DNA of 64,000 nucleotides from Bin5 sp965200615 (GTDB lineage Bacteria > Chloroflexota > Anaerolineae > Caldilineales > Caldilineaceae), in contig OZ241377.1 of the NCBI GenBank assembly GCA_965200615.1, forward strand, positions 2,914,001 to 2,978,000, in the 5' to 3' direction. This document shows positions 14,933 to 23,705 of the stretch, piece by piece (position 1 is the stretch's first letter; each line of letters opens with the position of its first letter). The notes beneath the pieces are model-generated. The model had not been told where the DNA came from. It searched no databases and was given only the letters and a program-made list of their open reading frames with translations. The position numbers were made by a program, and so were the translations under genes.

Positions 14933-16759
14933 ATGACCGATCAAGGCAGGAAGATCCTTGTTTGCGTTGCCTGGCCCTATGCCAACGGCGAGAAGCACAT
15001 TGGACAGATCGCCGGCGCGTATCTGCCGCCCGATATCTTTGCCCGTTACCAGCGCATGGCAGGCAACGACGTACTGATGGTCAGCGGCTCCGATACGCAT
15101 GGCACCCCCATCACCCTGCAGGCGGAGAGAGAGGGTCTGGATGCCGCCGAAGTGGTGGACAAGTATCACGAGCTCTTCGTTGAAGGCTGTATGGCGATGG
15201 GCCTGACCTTCGACCTGTACACGCACACGGATACGCAGAACCACTGGGACGTGACGCAACAGGTGTTTCGGCGGCATATGGCGAACGAGTATATCTACAA
15301 AGAGGTGCAGAAGCAGTGGTACGATCCGGAGGCGGGGCGTTTTCTGGCAGACCGCTATGTGGAGGGGAGCTGCCCGTACTGCGGCTTTGCCGAGGCACGC
15401 GGCGACCAGTGCGACAACTGCGGCCGGCTCTACGATGCCTTGGAGTTGACCAACACGAGATCCAAGCTGAGCGGGAGCACGGCGCTGGAGGTACGGGAAA
15501 CGGAACATTTCTTTCTCGATTTGGGCGCCCTCAATGAACCGCTGCTTGAATGGATTGGCAGCGGTAAGGAGCACTGGCGCAACAACGTCCTGAATTTCAC
15601 GCAAGGTCAGTTGAACCTGAAGGAGTTGCGGGGGCGGGCCATCACGCGCGACATCGATTGGGGGGTCGCCATTCCGGTCGAGGGTTACGAGAGTAAGTGC
15701 ATTTACGTCTGGTACGACGCGGTGCAGGGTTACCTGAGCGCGGCGATCGAATGGGCCGCACTGAGCGGCGGCCAGTGGCGGGACTGGTGGGACCGGGATT
15801 TGTCGCCGGATGCCCGCCACTACTACTTCATCGGCAAGGACAACATTCCCTTCCACACGCAGATCTGGCCGGGCATGATCATGGCCTATAACGACGGGGC
15901 CGGGGCAGACAACGAGTCGGCAAATATCTCCGGCCTGTCCGAAACGGCGGATCCGATGAAGAAGGCGCGCCTGCACCTGCCGTACGACGTGCCGGCAAAC
16001 GAGTATCTCAACTTTGGGGGCGCGCAGTTCAGCACAAGCCGGGGCAACGTCATCGGTTTCAATACGGTCCTGGAAGAGTTCCAGGCCGACGCATGGCGCT
16101 ATACTTTGACGGCCATGGCGCCGGAGAGCGCCGATACCGAGTTCACGTGGCCGGACTTCATCGAACTGGTCAACAACGAGTTGGTGGCAAATTGGGGCAA
16201 CCTGGTCAACCGGGCGGCAGGTTTCGCCTTCAGACGGTTCGATGGGGCAGTCCCTCACCCCGGAGAAATGGACGCGACGGACGGGGCCTTGTTGGAAGAG
16301 ATACGCGGGGGTTTCGATAGCGTTGGAGCGCTGTACGAGGCCGTAAGGTTGAAGGCCGCCCTGCAGGAGGCGCGACGGTTGAGCCAGCGCGTAAACCAGT
16401 ATCTGAACGAGAAGGAGCCCTGGAGGACCGTTCAGACCGATCCGCAGACGGCGGCCACCACCGTATACGTGACGTTGCAAGCCATCGACTGGCTGAAGTT
16501 GCTGTGGGCTCCGATCCTGCCCCACAGCAGCGAACGGCTGCACCAATACCTGGGCTATACCGAGTCGCTCTTCGGCCAGCTGGACACGACGGCCGTTGAG
16601 GACGACCGCGGCTCACATCTGGTGTTGCGCTACGAACATGGGAGAGCCAGCGGCGTCTGGCAGGCGCAAACTCTGGCGGCAGGACAACTGCTGCGGAAAC
16701 CGGCGCCACTCTTCGCCAAGCTGGATCCTGCGGTCGTACTGGGCGAGGCGGACGGGTAA
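14933..16759 (+). CDS. metG: Methionyl-tRNA synthetase
   Basis: This 608-residue class I synthetase charges tRNA-Met. The HIGH-type motif is KHIGQIAGAYLPPD (HIGQ at 22-25). The connective peptide carries a zinc knuckle with CPYC (147-150) and CDNC (160-163). The core includes YVWYDAVQGYLSA and YFIGKDNIPFHTQIWP. The KMSKS-equivalent loop reads AQFSTSRGN (365-372 region), so both usual lysines are absent. The zinc knuckle and general pattern match archaeal-type MetRS found in several bacterial phyla. The anticodon-binding alpha-helical domain follows (with RVNQYLNEKEPW), and there is no C-terminal EMAPII-like dimerisation domain. The ATG at 14933 is preceded by GGAGG. A GT39-type gene follows after 15 bases. 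Confidence 0.95.
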   Translation: MTDQGRKILVCVAWPYANGEKHIGQIAGAYLPPDIFARYQRMAGNDVLMVSGSDTHGTPITLQAEREGLDAAEVVDKYHELFVEGCMAMGLTFDLYTHTDTQNHWDVTQQVFRRHMANEYIYKEVQKQWYDPEAGRFLADRYVEGSCPYCGFAEARGDQCDNCGRLYDALELTNTRSKLSGSTALEVRETEHFFLDLGALNEPLLEWIGSGKEHWRNNVLNFTQGQLNLKELRGRAITRDIDWGVAIPVEGYESKCIYVWYDAVQGYLSAAIEWAALSGGQWRDWWDRDLSPDARHYYFIGKDNIPFHTQIWPGMIMAYNDGAGADNESANISGLSETADPMKKARLHLPYDVPANEYLNFGGAQFSTSRGNVIGFNTVLEEFQADAWRYTLTAMAPESADTEFTWPDFIELVNNELVANWGNLVNRAAGFAFRRFDGAVPHPGEMDATDGALLEEIRGGFDSVGALYEAVRLKAALQEARRLSQRVNQYLNEKEPWRTVQTDPQTAATTVYVTLQAIDWLKLLWAPILPHSSERLHQYLGYTESLFGQLDTTAVEDDRGSHLVLRYEHGRASGVWQAQTLAAGQLLRKPAPLFAKLDPAVVLGEADG

Positions 16760-16774
16760 GGCGCGGCAGGGCTC

Positions 16775-18367
16775 ATGCTCAGAGGCACGAATGCAACCGC
16801 CTATGCCCTACTTTTGATCCTGGTCGTTCATGCTGCCCTGGGCACACTCTTCGCCATCAAGACGCCGCCATGGCAGAACCCGGACGAGCCGGCCCACTAC
16901 AACTACATCGCCCATGTTGCGCGCGCAAGACAGCTGCCGGCGCTGCAGATGGGCGACTATGATGAAGCCTACCTCGAACGCCTGAAAGCGGAGAAGTTTC
17001 CGCCTGACCTCTCGATTGATCCGGTCCGCTATGAATTCCATCAGCCCCCTCTCTACTACCTGCTCGCAGCTCCGGTCTTCTGGTTGAGCCAGGGGCAACT
17101 GCTGGCGCTGCGGCTTTTCAACGTTCTGCTGGGCGCGTGCGTTGTGTTGCTGGTCTTTCTTTGCGCGCGCGCCGCGGCGCCCGGGTCACCTCAGATCGCC
17201 CTCGGCGCGGCCGCCTTTGCGGCCTTTCTTCCCATGCACACGGCGCTGATGGCGTCGGTCAATAACGATTCTCTGGCAGAACTGCTGATCGCGGGAACAG
17301 TGCTGGCCCTCCTGCGCTGGCAGCGTATGGAAGCAGAAGGCGACGGGGGCGGAAGGCCGGCCTGTCTGCTGGCAGCCGGGACCGTCATGGGCCTTGGTTT
17401 TCTTACCAAAGCGACCACTTATGCTCTCCTTCCAGTGGCGCTCATCGTCGTCATCACCGGTACAGTTTGGCCGGGTCGTGACAGCGAAAACGGGGCTGGA
17501 AAGCTGTTTTTGCGGCTCACTCTGCTGATCGCGCCAGCGCTGCTCCTCGGCCTACCCTGGTGGATCCGAAACAGTACGCTGTACGGGAATCTGGATATCC
17601 TCGGCCTTGCCTGGCACGATGCGGTGGTTACCGGGCAGCCGACCGCAGTTGCCTGGATTGCCGAAAACGGTTGGGGGGCCTATTGGGAGCGGGCGTGGAC
17701 GTTTACCAGCAAGAGCTTCTGGGGGGTGTTCGGCTGGCTGGGCGTGTTCATGGATGCCCGCGTCTATACAGTTCTCTACATTCTGTCGGCGCTGGCGGCA
17801 GTTGGTCTCCTGTACCGTTTCCGGGCGAGGGCGCACGGCAGGGACTGGCAGTGGGCTGGTCTCCTGACTTCGCCCTGGATGACTCTGCTGCTGCTGTGGC
17901 TGGCGACATTCGCGGCGTACGGGTGGTATAACCTGGGGTTCATCCAACACCAGGGCCGCTATCTCTTTCCGGCTCTACCGGCGTGGAGTCTGCTCTTCGC
18001 CCTGGGTTGGTGGGCGGCGCTCGAGAGAAGGGCCAGCCTTACGGCGGGTGGTATCCTGCTGGCGGGAGCGGCCGCGCACGCTGCAGTTGCTCCACTTGTG
18101 GGCGGAACCGCGGACAAGTGGACGCTGCTGCTGTCAGGTCTTGCCGGCATCGGCATGCTGCTTTACGGGCTACTCGCCGGCCGCGTTCCCAAGCTTATAA
18201 GGGCCAGCGGCTTTGGAGAGACGAATAGCGATCCCCAGGATTTCTCAGTACGGCTACGCAATGACGGCAGTTTGCGTCCGATCCTGTACGTCTGCCCGTT
18301 TCTGGCCATGATTGCTCTGGACATCGCCATACCGTTCCTGTATATTGTCCCTCAGTTAAGTTCGTAG
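16775..18367 (+). CDS. GT39/DUF2142-type membrane glycosyltransferase
   Basis: This 530-residue polytopic membrane protein has roughly a dozen hydrophobic segments. After the first transmembrane helix comes WQNPDEPAHYNYI, the Asp-Glu containing first periplasmic loop typical of GT-C enzymes (PMT/ArnT-like and DUF2142 proteins). Next comes YEFHQPPLYYLLAAPVF, a second hallmark. Such enzymes use polyprenyl-phosphate-linked sugars and transfer them outside the cytoplasmic membrane. The acceptor is unknown; the nearby GT4 and flippase cluster makes a cell-envelope glycan plausible. The ATG at 16775 is 15 bases after metG, so it may be read from the metG promoter. The last helix ends at the C-terminus without a soluble domain. 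Confidence 0.8.
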   Translation: MLRGTNATAYALLLILVVHAALGTLFAIKTPPWQNPDEPAHYNYIAHVARARQLPALQMGDYDEAYLERLKAEKFPPDLSIDPVRYEFHQPPLYYLLAAPVFWLSQGQLLALRLFNVLLGACVVLLVFLCARAAAPGSPQIALGAAAFAAFLPMHTALMASVNNDSLAELLIAGTVLALLRWQRMEAEGDGGGRPACLLAAGTVMGLGFLTKATTYALLPVALIVVITGTVWPGRDSENGAGKLFLRLTLLIAPALLLGLPWWIRNSTLYGNLDILGLAWHDAVVTGQPTAVAWIAENGWGAYWERAWTFTSKSFWGVFGWLGVFMDARVYTVLYILSALAAVGLLYRFRARAHGRDWQWAGLLTSPWMTLLLLWLATFAAYGWYNLGFIQHQGRYLFPALPAWSLLFALGWWAALERRASLTAGGILLAGAAAHAAVAPLVGGTADKWTLLLSGLAGIGMLLYGLLAGRVPKLIRASGFGETNSDPQDFSVRLRNDGSLRPILYVCPFLAMIALDIAIPFLYIVPQLSS

Positions 18368-18494
18368 CTTTGCGCTTCCAGTCCGCGGCAGTTTCAGTTA
18401 CCCAGAGCAGACAGTGCTTTGGAGCGAACGCGGCGGGAAAGTTTGCAGCCGGTGTTTGCATTGCCGGCGGCTTGTACCTGATACAGAGAAACAG

Positions 18495-20447
18495 ATGAGT
18501 TCAACTGCCCCTCTACCCCCAGCCCGACAGATTGTACCGATGAGGCATCTTCCAGACCCGACTGCAGTTTACGGGAGGCCTCCCAGCGGCGTCGAATACA
18601 TACTTATCTGGATTTGCGTGGCATTTGTGGCGGTTGCCGGCGTGTTCGCCGGCTGGCAGTTCTGGCACACCGACCGCATTTTCAGCGGTGTGCGCGTGGC
18701 GGGCGTCCCGGTTGGAGGCGAGACGCGTGCGGTGGCCCTGCTGAGGTTGCACAGAGAGTTGACCCCCTATCCGGTGGCGCCGGTCTATCTTGAACTCGGC
18801 CCCGGATCCGCGGAGGGGGGCGGAGCCACAGGCGCCGCGGTCAGGCGGTGGGCTTTGGGCGCCGAGCTTCTTGCGCCCGAGGCGGATCTGGAGGGCGCCG
18901 TCAAACTGGCCTATCATATCGGCCGGCAGGGGGGTCTCTTCGAACGTGTCTTCAGCCAGTGGCAAGCCTTCAACGGCCAGAAGACGGTGTGGCCGGATGT
19001 CATTGTCAGTGAAGGGGTTGTTCGCCAGGCCGTCGGGAGTGCGGCGGCGGAAGTGCGGCGGCCAAGTCGTCCAGCCATCCGGATTGGCGAGCTCTCACTC
19101 CCGCCGCAGCCGGGCCTCGACGTTGATATCGCGGCAACGGCGCATCAGATACTGGCCCAAGTGGCGAGCGGGCAATCGGGAACCGTCCCCCTGCAGACGT
19201 ACAGTACTGCGCCGCCAGAGAGCGCAGCAGTGGACTCGTCACAGGGCAGTGCAGGCGCCAGATCATCAGCTTCGAATAGCGGACCAGGCTTTTCCGGCGG
19301 CCTCACGCCTCCTGGGCCGGTCGTCCTGCGGCATGAACCGTCCGGGACTGCATTTGCGCTTGACTCGGCGCAACTGCAGAAGATCATGCCCGGCGGAGAT
19401 CCCAGCTTTCTCAATGAAGAGGCCCTGCGCTTCGTCGTCGAGGGCTGGGCGAACCAGGTCTCTTTTCCTGCCCAGGACGCCCGTCTGCGCTTTGACGACG
19501 CGACGTCGGCGCTGACGGTGCTGCAGCAGAGCAGGGCAGGCCAGCGACTGAACGTTGACCTGGCGATCGAGACGATTCGCGGGGCACTGACCTCCGACCA
19601 GCGGACAGGCACGCTGCCGATCATTTCCATTCCGCCCGCCGTCAGCTCCGACCGGCTGAGCGAACTGGGAATCAAGGAGCTGGTCGCCAGCGGAGCCACT
19701 TACTTCAGCGGCAGCAGCGCCACACGCGTTTATAACATCGAAGTGGCGGCAGAGAAACTGGTCGGGGTGGTCGTTCCACCTGGTGGCGTCTTCAGCTTCA
19801 ATTCGGCGATCGAGGCAGTTAGCGGGGCGAACGGTTTCGAAGACTCGGCAATTATATGGGGAGACCGGACGGCGGTTGGCGTTGGGGGCGGGGTCTGCCA
19901 GGTGAGCACAACGGTTTTTCGGGCGGCGCTGGAAGGCGGGTTTCCTTTTCTCGAGCGCCACAATCACGGCTATGTCGTGAGCTGGTACGGCGACCCGGGA
20001 TTCGACGCGACGATATACACGCCGTATGTTGATCTCAGATTCCTCAACGATACCGACGCGCATCTACTGATCCAGCCGGTTGTGGACACTGCGGACGGAA
20101 TTCTCACTTTCCGCTTTTACGGCACGAAGCCGGACCGGGTGGTGGAAATCAGCGAGGCGGTATACGAGGATATTAAACAGCCCGGTGAACCGATCTACCA
20201 GGAGGACGCCAGCCTGAAAGCCGGGCAGATCAAGCAGGTTGAGTGGGCCAAAGAGGGCCTGACCGCTACGGTCATCCGCAAGGTTACACAGAATGGGGTG
20301 ACGCGGGAGGACCCGATCAGATCGGTCTACCGGCCCTGGAACGCCATGTTCCTGTACGGTCCGGGAACGGTCATTCCCGGCGTAACCGATGTTGAGGAGC
20401 CTGCCCCTGCTCCGACAACCGAGGCAAGCGCCGGCGGCGACAGCTGA
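18495..20447 (+). CDS. VanW-domain protein with peptidoglycan-binding-like repeats
   Basis: This 650-residue protein is anchored by one N-terminal transmembrane helix (about residues 30-55, YILIWICVAFVAVAGVFAGW). The extracellular part carries two PG_binding_4-like regions (roughly 60-270 and 300-430). They are separated by a low-complexity Ser/Gly/Pro stretch. A VanW domain follows: VVPPGGVFSFNSAIEAVS, then GVGGGVCQVSTTVFRAAL, and HNHGYVVSWYGDPGFDATIY. The end is a G5-like beta region and a Pro/Ala tail. VanW proteins occur in Gram-positive and Chloroflexota envelopes; the exact biochemical role is not settled. I chose the ATG at 18495 because the earlier frame (from 18414) is not hydrophobic or conserved. 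It lies between the GT39-type gene and coaX. Confidence 0.88.
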   Translation: MSSTAPLPPARQIVPMRHLPDPTAVYGRPPSGVEYILIWICVAFVAVAGVFAGWQFWHTDRIFSGVRVAGVPVGGETRAVALLRLHRELTPYPVAPVYLELGPGSAEGGGATGAAVRRWALGAELLAPEADLEGAVKLAYHIGRQGGLFERVFSQWQAFNGQKTVWPDVIVSEGVVRQAVGSAAAEVRRPSRPAIRIGELSLPPQPGLDVDIAATAHQILAQVASGQSGTVPLQTYSTAPPESAAVDSSQGSAGARSSASNSGPGFSGGLTPPGPVVLRHEPSGTAFALDSAQLQKIMPGGDPSFLNEEALRFVVEGWANQVSFPAQDARLRFDDATSALTVLQQSRAGQRLNVDLAIETIRGALTSDQRTGTLPIISIPPAVSSDRLSELGIKELVASGATYFSGSSATRVYNIEVAAEKLVGVVVPPGGVFSFNSAIEAVSGANGFEDSAIIWGDRTAVGVGGGVCQVSTTVFRAALEGGFPFLERHNHGYVVSWYGDPGFDATIYTPYVDLRFLNDTDAHLLIQPVVDTADGILTFRFYGTKPDRVVEISEAVYEDIKQPGEPIYQEDASLKAGQIKQVEWAKEGLTATVIRKVTQNGVTREDPIRSVYRPWNAMFLYGPGTVIPGVTDVEEPAPAPTTEASAGGDS

Positions 20448-20522
20448 CGGGACCGACTCCGGCCTGGACCAGTTTTTCCTCGCCAATGATCTCCCCGTTT
20501 CTCCGGTTTTCTTCCACCGCAA

Positions 20523-21341
20523 ATGCTTCTGGCCATCGATATCGGTAACAGCAGCGTCGTCATGGGCGTTTATGGCGACAGCGATGAACCTCTGGCCACG
20601 CGGCGGCTGCCGACGGACCGTCAGGGCCGGCCGGAGGCGCTCAGGCAGGCTCTTTTTGCGTTTTGGCAGGAGGGAGGGTTCGGCGCGCAGGACTTTGAAG
20701 ACACTGCCCTGTGCAGCGTGGTCGCGCCGTTAACTGAGCTGTGGAAGGACATACTGGCGGATGTTCTCGAGCGCGAGCCGCTCGTTCTTCACCAAGGCAT
20801 GGACGTGGGGTTGACTCTGGAGGTGAGGAACCCGGACCAGGTGGGGATGGACCGGCTTGTCGACGCCGCGGCCGTTCGGGAGCGTACGACAGGCGCAGCG
20901 GTTGCCGTTGATTTCGGCACGGCGACGACGTTTAATGTTGTCGACGCGGGCGGGCGTTTTCGAGGCGGGGCGATTGCTCCGGGCCTTGCGACAGCGGCGG
21001 AGTCGCTGATGAAGAGGGCGCCCGTTTTGCTTGATCTGGCCAGAGAGATCGGTGATCAATCCCCGGCCTCCACCGGCGTCGCGTTGGTTCCTCCTTCCTC
21101 GGCGATCGGCCGCGATACGGACGAGGCAGTGCGGTCAGGGGTTGTTCTTGGCTATACGGGGCTGGTTGAAGGTCTCCTCGCACGCATCGGTGACGAGCTG
21201 GACTCGCCGATTACGGTCATCTCCACTGGAGGACTTGGCCGCATCGTCACCGCGCTGACAGATACCATCGACCACTACGATCCCTGGCTGACGCTGGCCG
21301 GAATTCGCGCCGTGTACCGGCGCAACGCCAGCAGGGCCTGA
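20523..21341 (+). CDS. coaX: Type III pantothenate kinase
   Basis: This 272-residue CoaX catalyses the first step of coenzyme A synthesis (pantothenate to 4'-phosphopantothenate) in the cytoplasm. Ribonuclease H-like ASKHA motifs are present: LLAIDIGNSSVVMGVY at the N-terminus (phosphate 1), AVAVDFGTATTFNVVD (phosphate 2), FRGGAIAPGL, and ISTGGLGRIV (adenosine region). Length is typical. There is no clear ribosome site before the ATG at 20523, and it lies 75 bases after the VanW-domain gene, so it may be translated from the shared transcript. It ends 23 bases from the convergent glycosyltransferase gene. Confidence 0.95.
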   Translation: MLLAIDIGNSSVVMGVYGDSDEPLATRRLPTDRQGRPEALRQALFAFWQEGGFGAQDFEDTALCSVVAPLTELWKDILADVLEREPLVLHQGMDVGLTLEVRNPDQVGMDRLVDAAAVRERTTGAAVAVDFGTATTFNVVDAGGRFRGGAIAPGLATAAESLMKRAPVLLDLAREIGDQSPASTGVALVPPSSAIGRDTDEAVRSGVVLGYTGLVEGLLARIGDELDSPITVISTGGLGRIVTALTDTIDHYDPWLTLAGIRAVYRRNASRA

Positions 21342-21364
21342 AGACTACTATAGCTTTCCGGCAG

Positions 21365-22474
21365 TCAGCCTTCGCGCCGATGGCCAAGCAGGTGACGATA
21401 GCAGCGGAGCGTTGCGGCAGCGGTCGTTTGCCAGCTGTAGAGACCGGCCCGCGCCAGTCCCTGCTCAGTTCGGCGGGCGCGCTGAGAACCGTCTTCGATA
21501 AGTTCGGCGATTGCATCCCTGATTTCAGCGACGGAATGGGGGTCGAAAGTGAGGGCGGCCCCGGCTGCGACCTCGGTCAGGCTGGGCGTGTTTGAGCAGG
21601 CGACCGGCGTTCCGCAGGCCATCGCCTCAAGAACAGGAAGCCCGAACCCTTCGTACAGGCTGGGGAAGACGAACAGCGCGGCCGCGCTGTAGAGCGCGGG
21701 CAGATCGCGTTCGTTTACAGGGCCGAGAAAGCGGACGGTGTCACCGAGTTGGTGGCGGGCGGCGCGCTGTTTTGGCTGCGGGTAGCGTTCGTCCCAGGCG
21801 CCGGCGATGACGAGAGGGGGCGCGGACGGCGAGGCCATCTGGGCGAAGGCATCGATAAGGGCGGGGAGATTCTTGTGGGGCTTGTTGATGCCGAGATAGA
21901 GCAGAAAGCGATCGGGCAGGCCGTACTTGTCGCGCACGCGGCCGACCTCAGCGGCGGGCTGAGGCTTGTAGCGGGCGCCGGCGGCAAGAGGTGTAACGGT
22001 GATCCTGGAGGCAGGAACGCGAAAGTAGCCGGCAAGATCTTTGCGAGCTGCTTCAGAGATGGCGACGACGTGGTCTGAGGCGCGCAGGGCGAGGGTCGCA
22101 GCCAGTCGAAAGAAGAGCCTGGCCCGGGCCGGAACGGTCCGCGGGAATTTCAGGGGAATGACGTCGTAGAAGGTAAGGAGGGTGGGCAGACCGGGGCGGT
22201 ATGGCATGAGGTAGTAGGGGCTGTGGTAGAGGGCCGCGCCTTCTGTCCGGAGTCGTTTGAGGAGGAGCGGGATGCGCCACTGCTGGCGCATGTCGAAAGG
22301 CGTCGCGGGCGCTGAAGTGTTCTCGGGTTGGGCTGCTGCCGGGCTTTCGAGAAAGGTGAGTTCTTCTCCGGCGGTAAGCAGGGGCGCCAAAGCCGATGAG
22401 AGACTGGTGACGTAGCGCCCGATGCCGGGGAAGTGGGGCTCTGCGGCGCGGGCATCAAGAATGTAGCGGCTCAT
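21365..22474 (-). CDS. Family 4 glycosyltransferase (GT-B fold)
   Basis: This 369-residue GT4 enzyme has a Rossmann-like N-domain (FPGIGRYVTSLSSAL) and a C-domain with FLLYLGINKPHKNLPALIDAF. The donor-binding E-x7-E segment is FPSLYEGFGLPVLEAMACGTP. It transfers a sugar from a nucleotide donor to an envelope precursor at the inner face of the membrane. No membrane segment is predicted. It is the last of five GT4 genes running on the minus strand. The ATG at 22474 is followed immediately by the family's beta-1 (SRYILDARAAEPHFPGIGRY), so no longer start is needed. It resembles mannosyl- or rhamnosyl-type GT4s, but donor and acceptor are not readable. Confidence 0.9.
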   Translation of the reverse strand: MSRYILDARAAEPHFPGIGRYVTSLSSALAPLLTAGEELTFLESPAAAQPENTSAPATPFDMRQQWRIPLLLKRLRTEGAALYHSPYYLMPYRPGLPTLLTFYDVIPLKFPRTVPARARLFFRLAATLALRASDHVVAISEAARKDLAGYFRVPASRITVTPLAAGARYKPQPAAEVGRVRDKYGLPDRFLLYLGINKPHKNLPALIDAFAQMASPSAPPLVIAGAWDERYPQPKQRAARHQLGDTVRFLGPVNERDLPALYSAAALFVFPSLYEGFGLPVLEAMACGTPVACSNTPSLTEVAAGAALTFDPHSVAEIRDAIAELIEDGSQRARRTEQGLARAGLYSWQTTAAATLRCYRHLLGHRREG

Positions 22475-22536
22475 TGGAAGGCGAGGAGAAAGGCGTTAGA
22501 AGTGAGGAAAGAGAGAAAGAGATTCACGGGCGGCCC

Positions 22537-23661
22537 TCATCCCTCGCTCAAGGCTTCCTGATAGAAGGAGATAGTTGAGTTTATCATGGATTGGAATGAG
22601 AACTCCTCCCGCACTCGTCTGCGGCCTTCGGCCCCCATTTTTGCGCGCAAGGCCGGACTCATGAGCAGCTTGTCAGTTGCGGCGGCCAGCGCCCGCGGGT
22701 CGTTGGGAGGCACAACCAGACCGGTCACTCCGTCGCGGTTGACGTAGGACGTGCCCGTTCCCAGCTCCGTGCAGACTACAGGCATGCCGCAGGCCATCGC
22801 TTCGAGCTGCACGATTCCCAGCGCTTCGGCGCGATTTGTAGACGGAAGCACGAACAGATCGGCGGCGTAACGCGCGGCCAGGCACTCCCTCTCCGAAGCA
22901 TCGCCCAGGAAGAAGACTTTGTCGACCAGGCTTTCCGCCTGCGCCAGGTTCTGCCACGTCTCCTGCATCGGACCGGTCCCGAGAATCAGGAGCTTGGCCC
23001 GGATGCGGTGCATGGCCCGGATGAGCACATCGACTCCCTTGTAGTGGCGCAGGCGGCCGATGAAGAGCAGGAGGGGGAGGTCGCCGTATTGCGTGCGCAG
23101 GCGCTGTGCATCGTCGCGAACCTGCTCGGTTTCCGCAAAGCGTTCTGTTTCAATGCCATAGTGGATCACGCGGCACTTTGTCCGCACGTTCCGCAGGAAA
23201 GGAGAAGACTCGATGTACACTGGGCTGAATGCGGCGACCAGCGCGGCGCGCAGCAGGACTTTTCTCAGTAGAGGCGCGTAGAGCTTTCCCGTTCTCCTCT
23301 GGCGAACGATGTCGCTGTGGTAGGTGATCACCGCGGGTGTGCTCCGTCCCAGCAGTAGTTGAGCAAATTCGGCAGGCGGGTAGGGCGTGTGGAGGTGAAC
23401 GAGGTCGACGGTCGCCATCTGGCGACGCAGCTCCGCAAAAAAGGGCAGGCTGATGGGCGTGGACAGGAGATGGGCCTGCCTTCCCGTCTTGGTCACGGGA
23501 ACGCCGTCAATGGCTTGGCGAGTGGTGGCCGGCCCTGTATTGGTGACGAGTACTCGTGCGTCAACGCCCTTTTCTCGCAGCCCACGGGCCAGCAGGCGGA
23601 TGCAGTTCTCGATTCCGCCGACGACTGGATGGTAGTCTTTATAGAGTAACAATACTCTCAT
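22537..23661 (-). CDS. Family 4 glycosyltransferase (GT-B fold)
   Basis: This 374-residue GT4 enzyme begins MRVLLLYKDYHPVVGGIENC, a classic GT4 opening with the GG loop near residue 16. The N-domain includes LVHLHTPYPPAEF and the linker leads to LLLFIGRLRHYKGVDVLIRAM. The C-domain E-x7-E region is STNRAEALGIVQLEAMACGMP, followed by TGLVVPPNDPRAL. This arrangement is common in enzymes that add mannose or glucose to lipid-linked glycans. It lies 62 bases upstream of the last GT4 gene and 44 bases downstream of the previous one. The sugar is unknown. Confidence 0.92.
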   Translation of the reverse strand: MRVLLLYKDYHPVVGGIENCIRLLARGLREKGVDARVLVTNTGPATTRQAIDGVPVTKTGRQAHLLSTPISLPFFAELRRQMATVDLVHLHTPYPPAEFAQLLLGRSTPAVITYHSDIVRQRRTGKLYAPLLRKVLLRAALVAAFSPVYIESSPFLRNVRTKCRVIHYGIETERFAETEQVRDDAQRLRTQYGDLPLLLFIGRLRHYKGVDVLIRAMHRIRAKLLILGTGPMQETWQNLAQAESLVDKVFFLGDASERECLAARYAADLFVLPSTNRAEALGIVQLEAMACGMPVVCTELGTGTSYVNRDGVTGLVVPPNDPRALAAATDKLLMSPALRAKMGAEGRRRVREEFSFQSMINSTISFYQEALSEG

Positions 23662-23705
23662 GCGGCGTCACGCCAGAGGAAGGTGAAGTTTCGATGGGGC
23701 CCGAA

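Noticed and set aside
14747..16546. A 599-codon open frame antisense to metG
   Set aside because: It lies entirely against metG in a GC-rich gene, has no family motif and no ribosome site; it is a by-product of codon bias.
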